Shown here: positions 17,028 to 26,369 of the stretch, piece by piece | How positions within the stretch are numbered: position 1 is the stretch's first letter | Layout: each line of letters begins with the position of its first letter | DNA from: Desulfuromonas acetexigens | GTDB taxonomy: Bacteria; Desulfobacterota; Desulfuromonadia; Desulfuromonadales; Trichloromonadaceae | Direction of reading: 5' to 3' | NCBI RefSeq assembly: GCF_900111775.1 | Contig: NZ_FOJJ01000040.1 | Location: 62,001-126,000 of the forward strand | Length of the DNA stretch: 64,000 nt | The notes under the pieces: model-generated | What the model saw: only the letters and a program-made list of their open reading frames with translations | The model's database searches: none | Told to the model about the DNA's origin: nothing | Position numbers and translations under genes: made by a program

Positions 17028-17044
17028 TCCACAGACCGTGCCAA
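17028..17044 (-). promoter_or_regulatory. Sigma54-like -24/-12 promoter of the envelope operon
   Basis: Read on the minus strand: TTGGCACGGTCTGTGGA. The -24 half TTGGCACGG matches the consensus exactly; the -12 half has GTGG where TTGC is expected, with correct GG-N10 spacing. It is 54 nt upstream of the ATG at 16974. Confidence 0.55.
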
Positions 17045-17103
17045 CCGGAAAAAGATTCACAACCACATGGAATCACTTCACTTAAATAGTGAGACGACGC
17101 ATT

Positions 17104-17155
17104 GGTGCAAACCGCAAGGTGCAAAGATTGCATCTACTGACACCATTTTTGCACC
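17104..17155. promoter_or_regulatory. Enhancer-like repeat array upstream of the sigma54-like promoter
   Basis: Two direct GGTGCAAA copies (17104-17111, 17118-17125) and one inverted TTTGCACC (17148-17155). The middle one is part of GTGCAAAGATTGC (17119-17131), found identically at 31329-31341. Distance to the -24 element is 60-110 bp, the usual range for NtrC-type activator sites; the activator gene begins its 3' end at 17158. Confidence 0.6.
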
Positions 17156-17157
17156 CA

Positions 17158-18503
<1,346 letters not shown>

Positions 18504-18507
<4 letters not shown>

Positions 18508-19766
18508 TGTCCGCTCCTCTTCGCCGTCGGCAAGGTGACCGTGAAGACGCTCCCCTGCCCGGGAACACTTTCGACGGTCAGGGTTCCGTGCATTTCATCC
18601 AGATATTTCTTGCAGATGGCCAGGCCGAGACCGGTCCCCCGCGCCCGCCGGGTGAAAAAGGGCTCGAAGATGCGCGGCAGATCCTCGGCGGCGATTCCCT
18701 GGCCGGTGTCGCTCACTTGCAGCTCCACTTTCCCCCCGCGCTCCCACGCCGTCAGCCGCACCTCGCCGCCCGCCGCCGTCGCCTGCACGGCATTGACCAG
18801 CAAATTGAGCAACACCTGGCGCAGGCGGTCGGCGTCGGCCAGTACCGGCGGACTCGCGTCTTCGGCGCATTCCAGGCGCACCCCGGCGGCGCGGGCACTC
18901 CCTTCGACCAGGGCCAACACCTCTTGCGCCAGAGCCGGAAGCGCGACCGGGGCGAGCTTGGGAAGGGAGGGCTGGGCATAGGCGAGCAGATCGTTGACCA
19001 GCTCTTCGAGGCGCACCGACTCGGTCACCACCTGCCGGGCGAACTGGCGCTGTTCCTCATGCCCCAGGGTTTCTTCGAGCAGTTGGGCGTAGCCCTTGAT
19101 GCCGGAAAGGGGATTGCGTACCTCGTGCGCCAGCACCGCCCCGAGGGTGCCGAGTTGGGCGAGATGTTGCTGCCGGGCCATTTCCCGACGGTGGCGGGCG
19201 GCGCGGCGCGCCTGGAGGTAAAGGACGATGCCCATGCCCCAGCCCGCCGCCAGCAGCAGGCCGAGGACCATGAGTCCGTTGCGCGCCCGCCGGACCACGG
19301 CGTCGGCCTGGTAGGTGTGCAGCACCAACCGCTGGATCAGTTGCCGGTCGGGCAGGTGCAGGGGGGCGAGGAATTCGTAAACTTCCTCGCCGGTGCCGAG
19401 CACGATGCGCCCTTCCCAAAAACCCCGGGCGGTAAAGGCCGGCGGCGTGTAGTCATCCGCCGTCAGCGTGCCGACCAGGTCGGGATTGCTGTGAAAAAGA
19501 AGCAGCCCCGCGGGGTCGCTGACCGCATAAAAGGCGATATCCGGACTGCTCACCCGGCGCAGCAGGACCAGGGAGGGATCCTGGTTGGCCAGCGCCTCGA
19601 AGGTCGACGCCAGGGACAGGGCCAAACCGCGAAGGGTTCCCTCGGCGATGGGCCGGGCGCTGCGGTAGTTGCTCACCCCGAAGGCCCCGAGCAGACCGGA
19701 AAAGAGCAGTCCGACCAGCACCAGCCAGAAGCCCGGTCCGAGGGGAATCCTTTTCATTGCCGCCAT
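18504..19766 (-). CDS. Membrane sensor histidine kinase, partner of the NtrC-type regulator
   Basis: About 420 residues. Two membrane segments (about 10-30 and 195-215) enclose a ~165-residue periplasmic sensor domain (LVLLRRVSSPDIAFYAVSDPAGLLLFHSNPDLVG...), a Cache/PAS-like pattern. HisKA follows with His in LAHEVRNPLSGIKGYAQLLEE and HATPase_c with NLLVNAVQ, DTGQGI and GTGLGLAI. The 4-nt overlap with the regulator gene indicates a two-component pair. Starts at 19757 or further upstream are possible; 19766 has AAGGG nearby. Confidence 0.92.
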
Positions 19767-20002
19767 GATCCCTTCATCCCGCCTTTCCCCTTTGCTCATG
19801 CACGCTGAGTAGCCCAACAAAAAAGCAAAAGCAATCAAAAAAAGCTGAACGGTCCAGCGTCCGGATGGTGGCGATACGGTGGCGACACCCGCGCGGGCAT
19901 CGACAACTGCATTTCGCCTATCCGGCCCCGTTGACAAACGCCGCCGACGCGATAAACGGATAAAGAACATTTTTTACCCGCGCGCGGAAAAGGAGGTGGC
20001 CC

Positions 20003-20503
20003 ATGGGAACCAAAGGCAGGGCAATCATCGGATTGGATGTCGAGGAACTGTTGAAACTGCTCAACAAGGCCTTCGCCGACGAGTGGCTGGCCTACTACCA
20101 GTACTGGGTCGGCGCCAAGGTCGCCAAGGGACCGATGAAGGACGCCGTCATCGCCGAACTGCTCCAGCACGCCACCGAGGAGTTGGGGCATGCGAACCTG
20201 GTCGCCGACCGCATCATCCAGCTCGGCGGCACCCCGCTCACCACGCCCAAGGTCTGGTTCGACTGGAGCAACTGCGGCTACGACGCGCCCGACGACCCCT
20301 TCGTTCGCACCCTGCTGCAGCAGAACATCCAGGCCGAACAGTGCGCCATCGGCGTTTATGACCGGATGATGAAACTGACCGAGGGCAAGGACCCCCTCAC
20401 CTATAACATGGCCCTGACCATCCTCACCCAGGAGGTCGAACACGAAGAGGATCTCCAGGCGCTGCTCGAAGACCTCGACCTGATGATGCCGGCGCCCCGC
20501 TGA
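20003..20503 (+). CDS. Ferritin-like diiron protein (DPSL/bacterioferritin-like)
   Basis: 166 residues, four-helix bundle with paired metal motifs: E...Y in FADEWLAYYQYW, EELGHANLVADR, a long loop with a Cys (SNCGYDAP), then QNIQAEQCAIGVYDRM and QEVEHEEDLQ. The arrangement resembles Dps-like DPSL proteins, which combine bacterioferritin-type diiron ligands with two Cys near the center; those two Cys are present here (about residues 91 and 114). Expected role: iron/peroxide detoxification. Start fixed by AAAAGGAGG. A weak TTGACA (19931-19936) precedes it. Confidence 0.8.
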   Translation: MGTKGRAIIGLDVEELLKLLNKAFADEWLAYYQYWVGAKVAKGPMKDAVIAELLQHATEELGHANLVADRIIQLGGTPLTTPKVWFDWSNCGYDAPDDPFVRTLLQQNIQAEQCAIGVYDRMMKLTEGKDPLTYNMALTILTQEVEHEEDLQALLEDLDLMMPAPR

Positions 20504-20541
20504 CCGGCGCTCTCCCCCCCAAGCGGAAATCCATGAACCAG

Positions 20542-20577
20542 CCGACGCCCTCGGGAAAAACTTTCCGGGGGCGTCGG
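20542..20577 (+). terminator. Hairpin after the ferritin-like gene
   Basis: CCGACGCCC / GGGCGTCGG stem (9 bp, extended by GG/CC inside) with no clear T-tract; probable transcription end. Confidence 0.5.
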
Positions 20578-20680
20578 TCGTCGGGTGGACCGCCGGCGCC
20601 TGTCCGGCTACAATTCTGTTCTCATCCCACGTGCCCTTTACGTGTTTGGGCCAAGCGGAAGAGAGAAAGGAAAGGCTGCG

Positions 20681-21625
20681 ATGGCGGACAAGCCAAAAAT
20701 TCTCGTGACCGGAGCGAGCGGCTTCATCGGCCGGCGACTGGTCGCCAGGCTCCTGGCCGAAGGCTACCTGCCGCGCTGTCTGTCGCGACGGAAAGTCGCC
20801 GCATCGTCGGGCGGCGTGGAAAACGTGATCGCCGACCTGCTCGACCCGGACTCCCTGAGGGACGCCCTCGACGGCATCGAAACCGCCTACTATCTGGTCC
20901 ATTCCCTCGACGCCGGAGAGAAGGATTTCGCCGCCAGGGATCGGGCGGCGGCGGAAAATTTCGTCGCCGCCGCCGAACGGGCGAAGCTGCGGCGGGTCAT
21001 TTACCTGTCGGGGCTGGGCGCCCACGAAGAGCTCTCGGACCATTTGCGCAGCCGCCACGAAGTGGGGGAAATCCTGCGCCGGGGGAACTTCGCCACCACT
21101 GTCCTGCGCGCCGCCGTCATCATCGGCGCCGGCGGCTCATCCTTTGAAATCCTGCGCTTCCTGGTCCGCACCCAACCGGTCATCCCCGACCTGCCCGGCT
21201 TGCGGACCCGCTGTCAACCCATCGCCGTCGACAACGTGATCGGCTACCTGGCCGGTTGCCTGAACGCGGAAGCGACCGCCGGAGCCACCTTCGACATCGG
21301 CGGGCCGGAGATCCTCAGCTACCGGGAGATGCTCGAACATCTGGCCCAGGTCGCCGGCCACGTCAATCTCTATTTCCCCACCCCGGTCTTCTCGGCCTGG
21401 CTGACCTCGCGGCTGATCGGCCTGCTCTCGCCGGTCAAAAGCGAGGTGGCGCTGGCCTTGCTCAAAGGACTGAATAACGAGGTAGTCTGCCGGGAAAACC
21501 GCCTCCGCGAACTGATCCCCGAATCGCTGATCCCCTACGACCGGGCCGTGGCCCTGGCCCTTGAGGAAATCCAAGCGGGGCGAGAAGCCAGATCCTCTTC
21601 GACAAATTTTCAGAGCCGGCCATGA
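20681..21625 (+). CDS. NAD(P)-binding atypical SDR (NmrA/NDUFA9-like)
   Basis: 314 residues. The Rossmann motif TGASGFIGRRLVARLL is at residues 8-23; further family elements are DLLDPDSLRDAL, AYYLVHSL and VIYLSGLGAHEE, and a C-terminal substrate region. This is the atypical short-chain dehydrogenase group that includes NmrA, Ycf39 and complex I NDUFA9-like proteins. It may act as an epimerase/reductase or a redox sensor; the substrate cannot be read from sequence. The downstream glycosyltransferase starts 65 nt after, so co-transcription is likely. Confidence 0.8.
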   Translation: MADKPKILVTGASGFIGRRLVARLLAEGYLPRCLSRRKVAASSGGVENVIADLLDPDSLRDALDGIETAYYLVHSLDAGEKDFAARDRAAAENFVAAAERAKLRRVIYLSGLGAHEELSDHLRSRHEVGEILRRGNFATTVLRAAVIIGAGGSSFEILRFLVRTQPVIPDLPGLRTRCQPIAVDNVIGYLAGCLNAEATAGATFDIGGPEILSYREMLEHLAQVAGHVNLYFPTPVFSAWLTSRLIGLLSPVKSEVALALLKGLNNEVVCRENRLRELIPESLIPYDRAVALALEEIQAGREARSSSTNFQSRP

Positions 21626-21689
21626 ACAACATCCGGATGGACGCTTCTCCCCCGGTTTTTTCCAGCCGCGATCCGCTCGGGGCGCCCTG

Positions 21690-22841
21690 ATGGGCTGGCT
21701 CTTTTGGCTCGCCCTCGCGACCCTGGCCGCCTACGCCGTCATCGCCGTCGATGTCTTCAGCGGCAGCCGCAAGCTGCGCTTTCTGCGGGAGGTTCCCACC
21801 ACGTTGCCGGAGCGGCCGCCGAGGGTTTCGCTGATCGCCGCCGCCCGCAACGAGGAGCGAAACATCGAGGCGGCGGTGCGGTCGCTGCTGAAGCTCGACT
21901 ATCCGGAACTGGAACTGATTCTCGTCAACGACCGCAGCGAGGACCGCACCGGGGCGATCCTCGACCAGTTGGCGCGGGAAGACGGGCGCCTGTGTGTACT
22001 GCATGTCGCCGAACTGCCGCCGGGCTGGCTCGGCAAGAATCACGCCCTGTGGCTCGGCAGCCGCCAGGCCCGGGGGGAACTGCTGCTCTTCACCGATGCC
22101 GACGTGCTGATGCGCCCCGATGTCCTGCGCCGGGCGGTCCATCTGCTGGAAAGCGCCGGGCTCGATCATCTCGCGGCCACCCCCGAAGCGCACATGCCGA
22201 AGCTGCTGCTCAATCTGTTCATGGCCGCCTTCGGCTTTGTCTTCGGGGTCTTCACCCGCCCCTGGCAGGCCCGCGACCCGAAGAGCCCCCGCCATATCGG
22301 CATCGGCGCCTTCAACCTGGTGCGGGCCGAAGCCTACGCCCGAGTCGGCGGCCACCGGACCATCGCCCTGCGCCCCGACGATGACCTCAAACTGGGAAAA
22401 ATCCTGAAAAAAGCCGGCTACCGTCAGGATCTCGCCTACGGCACCGGCCTGCTCCAGGTCGAGTGGTACGCCAGCGTCGGCCAGCTGATTCGCGGCCTCG
22501 AAAAAAACGTCTACGCCGGCACCGACTACCGCCTGTGGCTGGCCCTGGGCGGCGTGGTCTTCCAGCTGCTCGGCGGCGTCTGGCCCTATCTCGCCCTCTT
22601 CGTCACCGCGGGGCCGACCCGGTTGGTCTACCTCGCCGTCGTCCTCCTGCTCAGCCTGCTCATCGCCGACAGCGCCCGCTTTCACGGTTTCAGCCCCTGG
22701 TACGCCGTCGGTTTTCCCCTGACCTCCACCCTCTTCGCCTACATTGTCCTGCGCACGGTCATCCTCAACCACTGGCAGGGGGGCATCACCTGGCGCGGCA
22801 CCTTCTATCCCCTCGACCAGTTGCGCGCCAACCGGGTGTGA
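21690..22841 (+). CDS. Family 2 glycosyltransferase, membrane-bound (HpnB-like)
   Basis: 383 residues. A GT2 catalytic domain (VSLIAAARNEERNIEAAVRSLL, LILVNDRSEDRT, DXD-type LLFTDADVLM, and RPDDDLKLGK) lies between an N-terminal hydrophobic anchor (about 3-20) and three or four C-terminal membrane segments. The layout recalls the hopanoid-associated HpnB group. It would transfer a sugar from a nucleotide donor to a lipid or polymer acceptor on the cytoplasmic face. No hopanoid genes are in the window, so that role is only a possibility. Confidence 0.78.
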   Translation: MGWLFWLALATLAAYAVIAVDVFSGSRKLRFLREVPTTLPERPPRVSLIAAARNEERNIEAAVRSLLKLDYPELELILVNDRSEDRTGAILDQLAREDGRLCVLHVAELPPGWLGKNHALWLGSRQARGELLLFTDADVLMRPDVLRRAVHLLESAGLDHLAATPEAHMPKLLLNLFMAAFGFVFGVFTRPWQARDPKSPRHIGIGAFNLVRAEAYARVGGHRTIALRPDDDLKLGKILKKAGYRQDLAYGTGLLQVEWYASVGQLIRGLEKNVYAGTDYRLWLALGGVVFQLLGGVWPYLALFVTAGPTRLVYLAVVLLLSLLIADSARFHGFSPWYAVGFPLTSTLFAYIVLRTVILNHWQGGITWRGTFYPLDQLRANRV

Positions 22842-22844
22842 CGC

Positions 22845-23759
22845 CTACGGCAGCGGAAAGGTGCCCGCCACCCGCGCCAGCAGGTAGTAATCGTCCACCT
22901 CTTCCATGAGAAAATCGACGAAGGCGCGGTTGGCGGCGGAGAGCCCGGCGTTCTTTTTCCAGGCGATGGCCAGGTCGATAAACAGGGGCGGATCGCAGGA
23001 AACCGCCGCCAGCTCCGTCTCGCGCACCACCACCGTCTTGAGCATGAAAGCCAGGCCGAGCTCTTCCCGCACCAGTCCGGCGATGAGGGAATAGAGGTTC
23101 GATTCCGCCGCCACCGTCGGCACGCAACCCGCCTGGGCCGCCAGTTCGTCGATCAGTTCACGCAGGTGATAGCCCGCCGTGAAGTGGATGAGGGGCTCGC
23201 CGAGCAGTTCGGGCAAGGGGACTTTCTTCCCTCCGGCGAAGGGATGGTCGCGGCGGACGCAGGCCACCACCTCCTCGCGCAGCAGCGGATGGGATTCGAG
23301 CCCTTCCGGCACCGCGCCGGCGATGATGCCCATATCGAGCTCCCCCTGCTCGATCCGCCGCTGCAGGTTCCAGGCACTGTCGCCGAGGATGGAGAGATTC
23401 AGGGCGGGATGGCGGCGCTTGAAGGCCGACAGGATTCCGGGAAAGAAGAAACTGCTCAGCATCGGCGTGAGCCCGACCCGCACCTCCCCCTTGATCAGCC
23501 CGCGCAGCTCGTCGAGCTCCCGGCGCGCCCCCGCCACCTTGCGCAGAATCTCCTCGGCGTGACGGGCCAGCACTTCCCCCTCGGCGGTAAGGGTAATTTT
23601 CCGGTCGCGGCGGTTGAAGAGCCGAACCTCCAACTCCTCCTCCAGCTTGCGGATGGCGATGCTCAAGGCCGGCTGAGCGATGTTCAGCCGTTCCGCCGCC
23701 CGGGTGAAACTGCCGAAACGGGCCACTTCGAGAAAAAACCGTAATTGCCGCAAATCCAT
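22845..23759 (-). CDS. LysR-family transcriptional regulator
   Basis: 304 residues. An N-terminal winged HTH (MDLRQLRFFLEVARFGSFTRAAERLNIAQPALSIAIRKLEEEL) is followed by the periplasmic-binding-like effector domain. Start at 23759; the longer frame extends into the intergenic operator. It is divergent from the cysteine-desulfurase-like operon beginning 118 bp away, and a 15-bp inverted repeat lies between them. Classic LysR logic would be autorepression and ligand-dependent activation of the divergent genes. The ligand is unknown; a sulfur compound is a guess from the neighbour. Confidence 0.92.
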   Translation of the reverse strand: MDLRQLRFFLEVARFGSFTRAAERLNIAQPALSIAIRKLEEELEVRLFNRRDRKITLTAEGEVLARHAEEILRKVAGARRELDELRGLIKGEVRVGLTPMLSSFFFPGILSAFKRRHPALNLSILGDSAWNLQRRIEQGELDMGIIAGAVPEGLESHPLLREEVVACVRRDHPFAGGKKVPLPELLGEPLIHFTAGYHLRELIDELAAQAGCVPTVAAESNLYSLIAGLVREELGLAFMLKTVVVRETELAAVSCDPPLFIDLAIAWKKNAGLSAANRAFVDFLMEEVDDYYLLARVAGTFPLP

Positions 23760-23783
23760 CGACACCCTCCCCGCCTGTTTGTC

Positions 23784-23829
23784 ATATCTAAAATATATAA
23801 TACTGATAAAAACAATATATTTTCGATAT
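23784..23829. promoter_or_regulatory. Operator of the LysR regulator (inverted repeat)
   Basis: Arms ATATCTAAAATATAT (23784-23798) and ATATATTTTCGATAT (23815-23829) match in 14 of 15 positions as an inverted repeat with a 16-nt spacer. The right arm overlaps the likely -35 of the divergent promoter. Confidence 0.7.
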
Positions 23830-23849
23830 AAAAAACTTGCCCTTATACT
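23821..23849 (+). promoter_or_regulatory. Promoter of the cysteine-desulfurase-like operon
   Basis: -10 TATACT (23844-23849) with a 17-bp spacer to a poor -35 TTTCGA (23821-23826), as expected for an activator-dependent promoter. Confidence 0.5.
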
Positions 23850-23877
23850 TGGATTAAACCAACAGCGAGGAATCCCC

Positions 23878-25014
23878 ATGGCCGTCTATCTCGACTGCAA
23901 CGCGACAACTCCGGTGGAACCTTCGGTCGCGGCCCTGGCGGCGCGCTTCCTTGAAAAGGATTTCGGCAACCCGGCCAGCCCCATCCACGACTACGGGCTC
24001 TTCGCCCGGGCCGCCGTCGAGCATGCCCGCGCCCAGATCGCCAAGGTCGTCGCCGCCCGCCCCGACGAGGTGATCTTCACCAGCGGCGCCACCGAGGCCA
24101 ACAATCTCGCCCTGCTCGGCCTGGCCGAAACGGCCTGGCGCGAGGGTCGGTGCCACATCATCACCACCGCCGTCGAGCACAAGGCAGTGCTCGAACCCTG
24201 CGAAGAATTGCAACGCCTCGGCTTCGAGCTGACGGTGCTCCCCGTCGGCGCCGACGGCCGTTTCAATCCGAAGCAACTGGCCGCCACCCTGCGCCCCGAC
24301 ACGGCGCTGGTTTCGACCATGCAGGTCAACAACGAAACCGGGGTGAGCCAGCCCCTCGCCGAGACGGCGGCCATCCTCGCCGGGCACGGAGCCTGGTGGC
24401 ACGTCGATGCCGCCCAGGGCTTCGGCAAGGAGCTCGAACCGCTGCAAAATCCACGCATCGACCTGATCGCCGTCAGCGGCCATAAAATCTACGGACCCAA
24501 GGGGATCGGCGCCCTCGTCGCCCGCAAACGGGACGGCCGCCTGCCGCCACTGAAACCGCTCATGTTCGGCGGCGGCCAGGAGCAGGGCTTGCGCCCGGGC
24601 ACCCTGCCGGTGCCGCTCATCGCCGGCTTCGGCGAGGCGGCCAAGCTCGCCCTGCGCGACCACGAACAACGCCGGGAGGCCTGCCGCACCTTCCGCGCGG
24701 AGGTGCTGCAGGCCTTCGCCGAACTCGGCGCCCGGCAGAACGGCGACGAGCGCTACACCCTCCCCCACGTGCTGAATGTCTCCCTCCCTGGCATCCCCTC
24801 GGATAAGGCCATTCACGCCCTGAAGGGAACGATCGCCCTGTCGAGTACCTCGGCTTGCACCTCCCACACCCGCACCCCCAGCCACGTGCTGGCGGCCATG
24901 GGCATCCCCCCCGAACGGGCGGAATGCTCCCTGCGCCTTTCCTGGTGCCACCTCACCCCGGCGGTGGATTGGCAACGGGTAACGGAAATTCTGCGCCAAC
25001 TACGCCCATCCTAA
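23878..25014 (+). CDS. Class V aminotransferase, cysteine desulfurase-like (NifS/IscS type)
   Basis: 378 residues. PLP-enzyme signatures are YLDCNATTP at the start, FTSGATEANNLAL (PLP phosphate), VDAAQGFGKE (Asp that contacts the PLP ring nitrogen) and SGHKIYGPKGIGAL with the Schiff-base Lys. The mobile catalytic loop retains its Cys in SSTSACTS. It would release sulfur from cysteine as a persulfide. It is not next to iscU or nifU; instead it is followed 11 nt later by two small paralogous genes, under a LysR regulator, so a specialised sulfur-transfer task is likely. Confidence 0.88.
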   Translation: MAVYLDCNATTPVEPSVAALAARFLEKDFGNPASPIHDYGLFARAAVEHARAQIAKVVAARPDEVIFTSGATEANNLALLGLAETAWREGRCHIITTAVEHKAVLEPCEELQRLGFELTVLPVGADGRFNPKQLAATLRPDTALVSTMQVNNETGVSQPLAETAAILAGHGAWWHVDAAQGFGKELEPLQNPRIDLIAVSGHKIYGPKGIGALVARKRDGRLPPLKPLMFGGGQEQGLRPGTLPVPLIAGFGEAAKLALRDHEQRREACRTFRAEVLQAFAELGARQNGDERYTLPHVLNVSLPGIPSDKAIHALKGTIALSSTSACTSHTRTPSHVLAAMGIPPERAECSLRLSWCHLTPAVDWQRVTEILRQLRPS

Positions 25015-25025
25015 AGGAGACGACA

Positions 25026-25283
25026 ATGAATCCACTGTTCAAAGATCTGGAGGCCGCGACCCTGGAGCAGTACAACGACGGGGATCTTCCCCAATGGCTG
25101 GCCGATCCGGTGCTGGAGGTGGCCCGAAAGCCGGAGAAATACGGTGACAGGGAATATCTGGTGGAGATGCTGCTGGCCCAGGTTCGCGAGTACGACGTCT
25201 ACGCCGAAACCGGCTGCTGCAAATGGGCCTACGACCACGAGGATCTGAAACGCACCCTGGGCTGGCTCAAGGAGGGAGAATAA
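25026..25283 (+). CDS. Small conserved protein, paralogue A (unknown function)
   Basis: 85 residues, acidic, all-helical in appearance, with REYLVEMLLAQVREYDVYAETGCCKWAY near the C-terminal half. It aligns along its length with the next gene (LF..L.A.T......DLP..LA, then L..QV..YD.Y..TG). The two adjacent Cys after the TG (CC) are absent in the partner. AAAGGAG upstream. Stop overlaps the next start by 1 nt. No family recognised. Confidence 0.75.
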   Translation: MNPLFKDLEAATLEQYNDGDLPQWLADPVLEVARKPEKYGDREYLVEMLLAQVREYDVYAETGCCKWAYDHEDLKRTLGWLKEGE

Positions 25284-25537
25284 TGGAACTTTTTACGGAA
25301 CTGCGCGCCGTCACGGAAGCGGCGCAACGGGAACAGGATCTACCCGACCCGCTGGCGGCGAAGATCTTCGCCATTCTCGATAATCCGGAGTTGTTTCGCG
25401 CCCGGGAGAAGGAAATCCGCGAGCTGATCGGCCAGGTCAACGATTACGACACCTACGGCCAAACCGGCTACATGGGCATGGGCGTCAACAACGCCATCCT
25501 CGAAGGGACGCTGAACCGGCTCTGGGCTTCGGTATAA
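25283..25537 (+). CDS. Small conserved protein, paralogue B (unknown function)
   Basis: 84 residues, acidic and helical, beginning MELFTELRAVTEAAQREQDLP. The shared core is IGQVNDYDTYGQTGY, corresponding to AQVREYDVYAETGC in paralogue A, so they arose by duplication. The overlapping TAATG junction indicates translational coupling and probably a 1:1 complex. Co-expressed with the cysteine-desulfurase-like enzyme; role unknown. Confidence 0.75.
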   Translation: MELFTELRAVTEAAQREQDLPDPLAAKIFAILDNPELFRAREKEIRELIGQVNDYDTYGQTGYMGMGVNNAILEGTLNRLWASV

Positions 25538-25547
25538 AGGGTCCGGC

Positions 25548-26358
25548 TTCCAAGCTGCCAGCCCCTTCGCTGACTCTCGGCATCCCCCTTCACCGCGGCA
25601 TCAGCGCGAACACGCCCCAGCCCAGGTATTCACGGGTGTAAGTGGTGTAGCGCTCGGGTTCCGAGGTCAGTTGGGCGCGAACTTCATTCGCGAGTTCATC
25701 GGCGGGATTGGCTTCCAGCCAGCGGCGCATGGTGAGCCATTTGGCCGCTTCGTATCGGTCCCAGCCGTCCTGGTCGGCCAGCACCATTTCCACGACGTCG
25801 AAGCCGAGGTGGCGGAAAGACGCGAGAAGTTCCGGAAGGCTGAGAAAGTCGGAGATCGCGTGGGCGAGACAGCCCTTGGCAACCGCTTCCGTCGGCGGCA
25901 ACTGCCGCCAGTAGGGCTCACCGATGAGGATGATCCCGCCGGGGCGCAGGCTCCGCGCCAGCAGCTCGATGGTGCCGGCAACGCCCCCACCGATCCAAGT
26001 GGCGCCGACACAGGCCGCCACCTCGGTCTTCTCGTCGGCGACGTAGCCGGCGGCATCGCCATGGATGAAGTTGACTTGATCGGCGACGACGAGCTCTTCG
26101 GCCCGGCGTTTCGCCTGCTCGGTGAACAGCCGGCTCATGTCGATGCCGGTGCCGACAATGCCGTGATCCCGCGCCCAGGTACACAGCATCTCCCCCGAAC
26201 CGCTGCCGAGGTCGAGCACCCGAGCACCCGCTTCCATCCGCAGCGCCGCTCCGAGAGTGGCGAGCTTTTCGGGGGTGATCGGGTTGTGGATGCGGTGAGC
26301 ACTTTCAGTGATGTTGAATATTCGAGGGATGTCCATTGCGGTTGTCACTCTTACGGGC
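25548..26358. repeat. Direct repeat copy 1 (methyltransferase unit)
   Basis: About 810 bp containing methyltransferase copy 1 and short flanks; matches about 30056-30868 in the same orientation. Homology stops just before the TIR gene on one side and near the end of the small paralogue operon on the other. Confidence 0.85.
25590..26336 (-). CDS. Class I SAM-dependent methyltransferase, copy 1
   Basis: 248 residues starting MDIPRIFNITESAHRIHNP. Motif I is VLDLGSGSGEML (residues about 40-51), motif II region GTGIDMSRLF, motif IV CVGATWIGGG and post-motif GGIILIGEPYWRQLPP. It belongs to the broad UbiE/type 11 methyltransferase group; substrate unknown. A 92% identical copy (19 differences by hand count) is at 30100-30846. 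It lies 33 bp downstream of the TIR gene on the same strand, and that TIR gene has displaced the upstream region seen in copy 2. Confidence 0.88.
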   Translation of the reverse strand: MDIPRIFNITESAHRIHNPITPEKLATLGAALRMEAGARVLDLGSGSGEMLCTWARDHGIVGTGIDMSRLFTEQAKRRAEELVVADQVNFIHGDAAGYVADEKTEVAACVGATWIGGGVAGTIELLARSLRPGGIILIGEPYWRQLPPTEAVAKGCLAHAISDFLSLPELLASFRHLGFDVVEMVLADQDGWDRYEAAKWLTMRRWLEANPADELANEVRAQLTSEPERYTTYTREYLGWGVFALMPR

Positions 26359-26369
26359 TCAGAAAGTCG

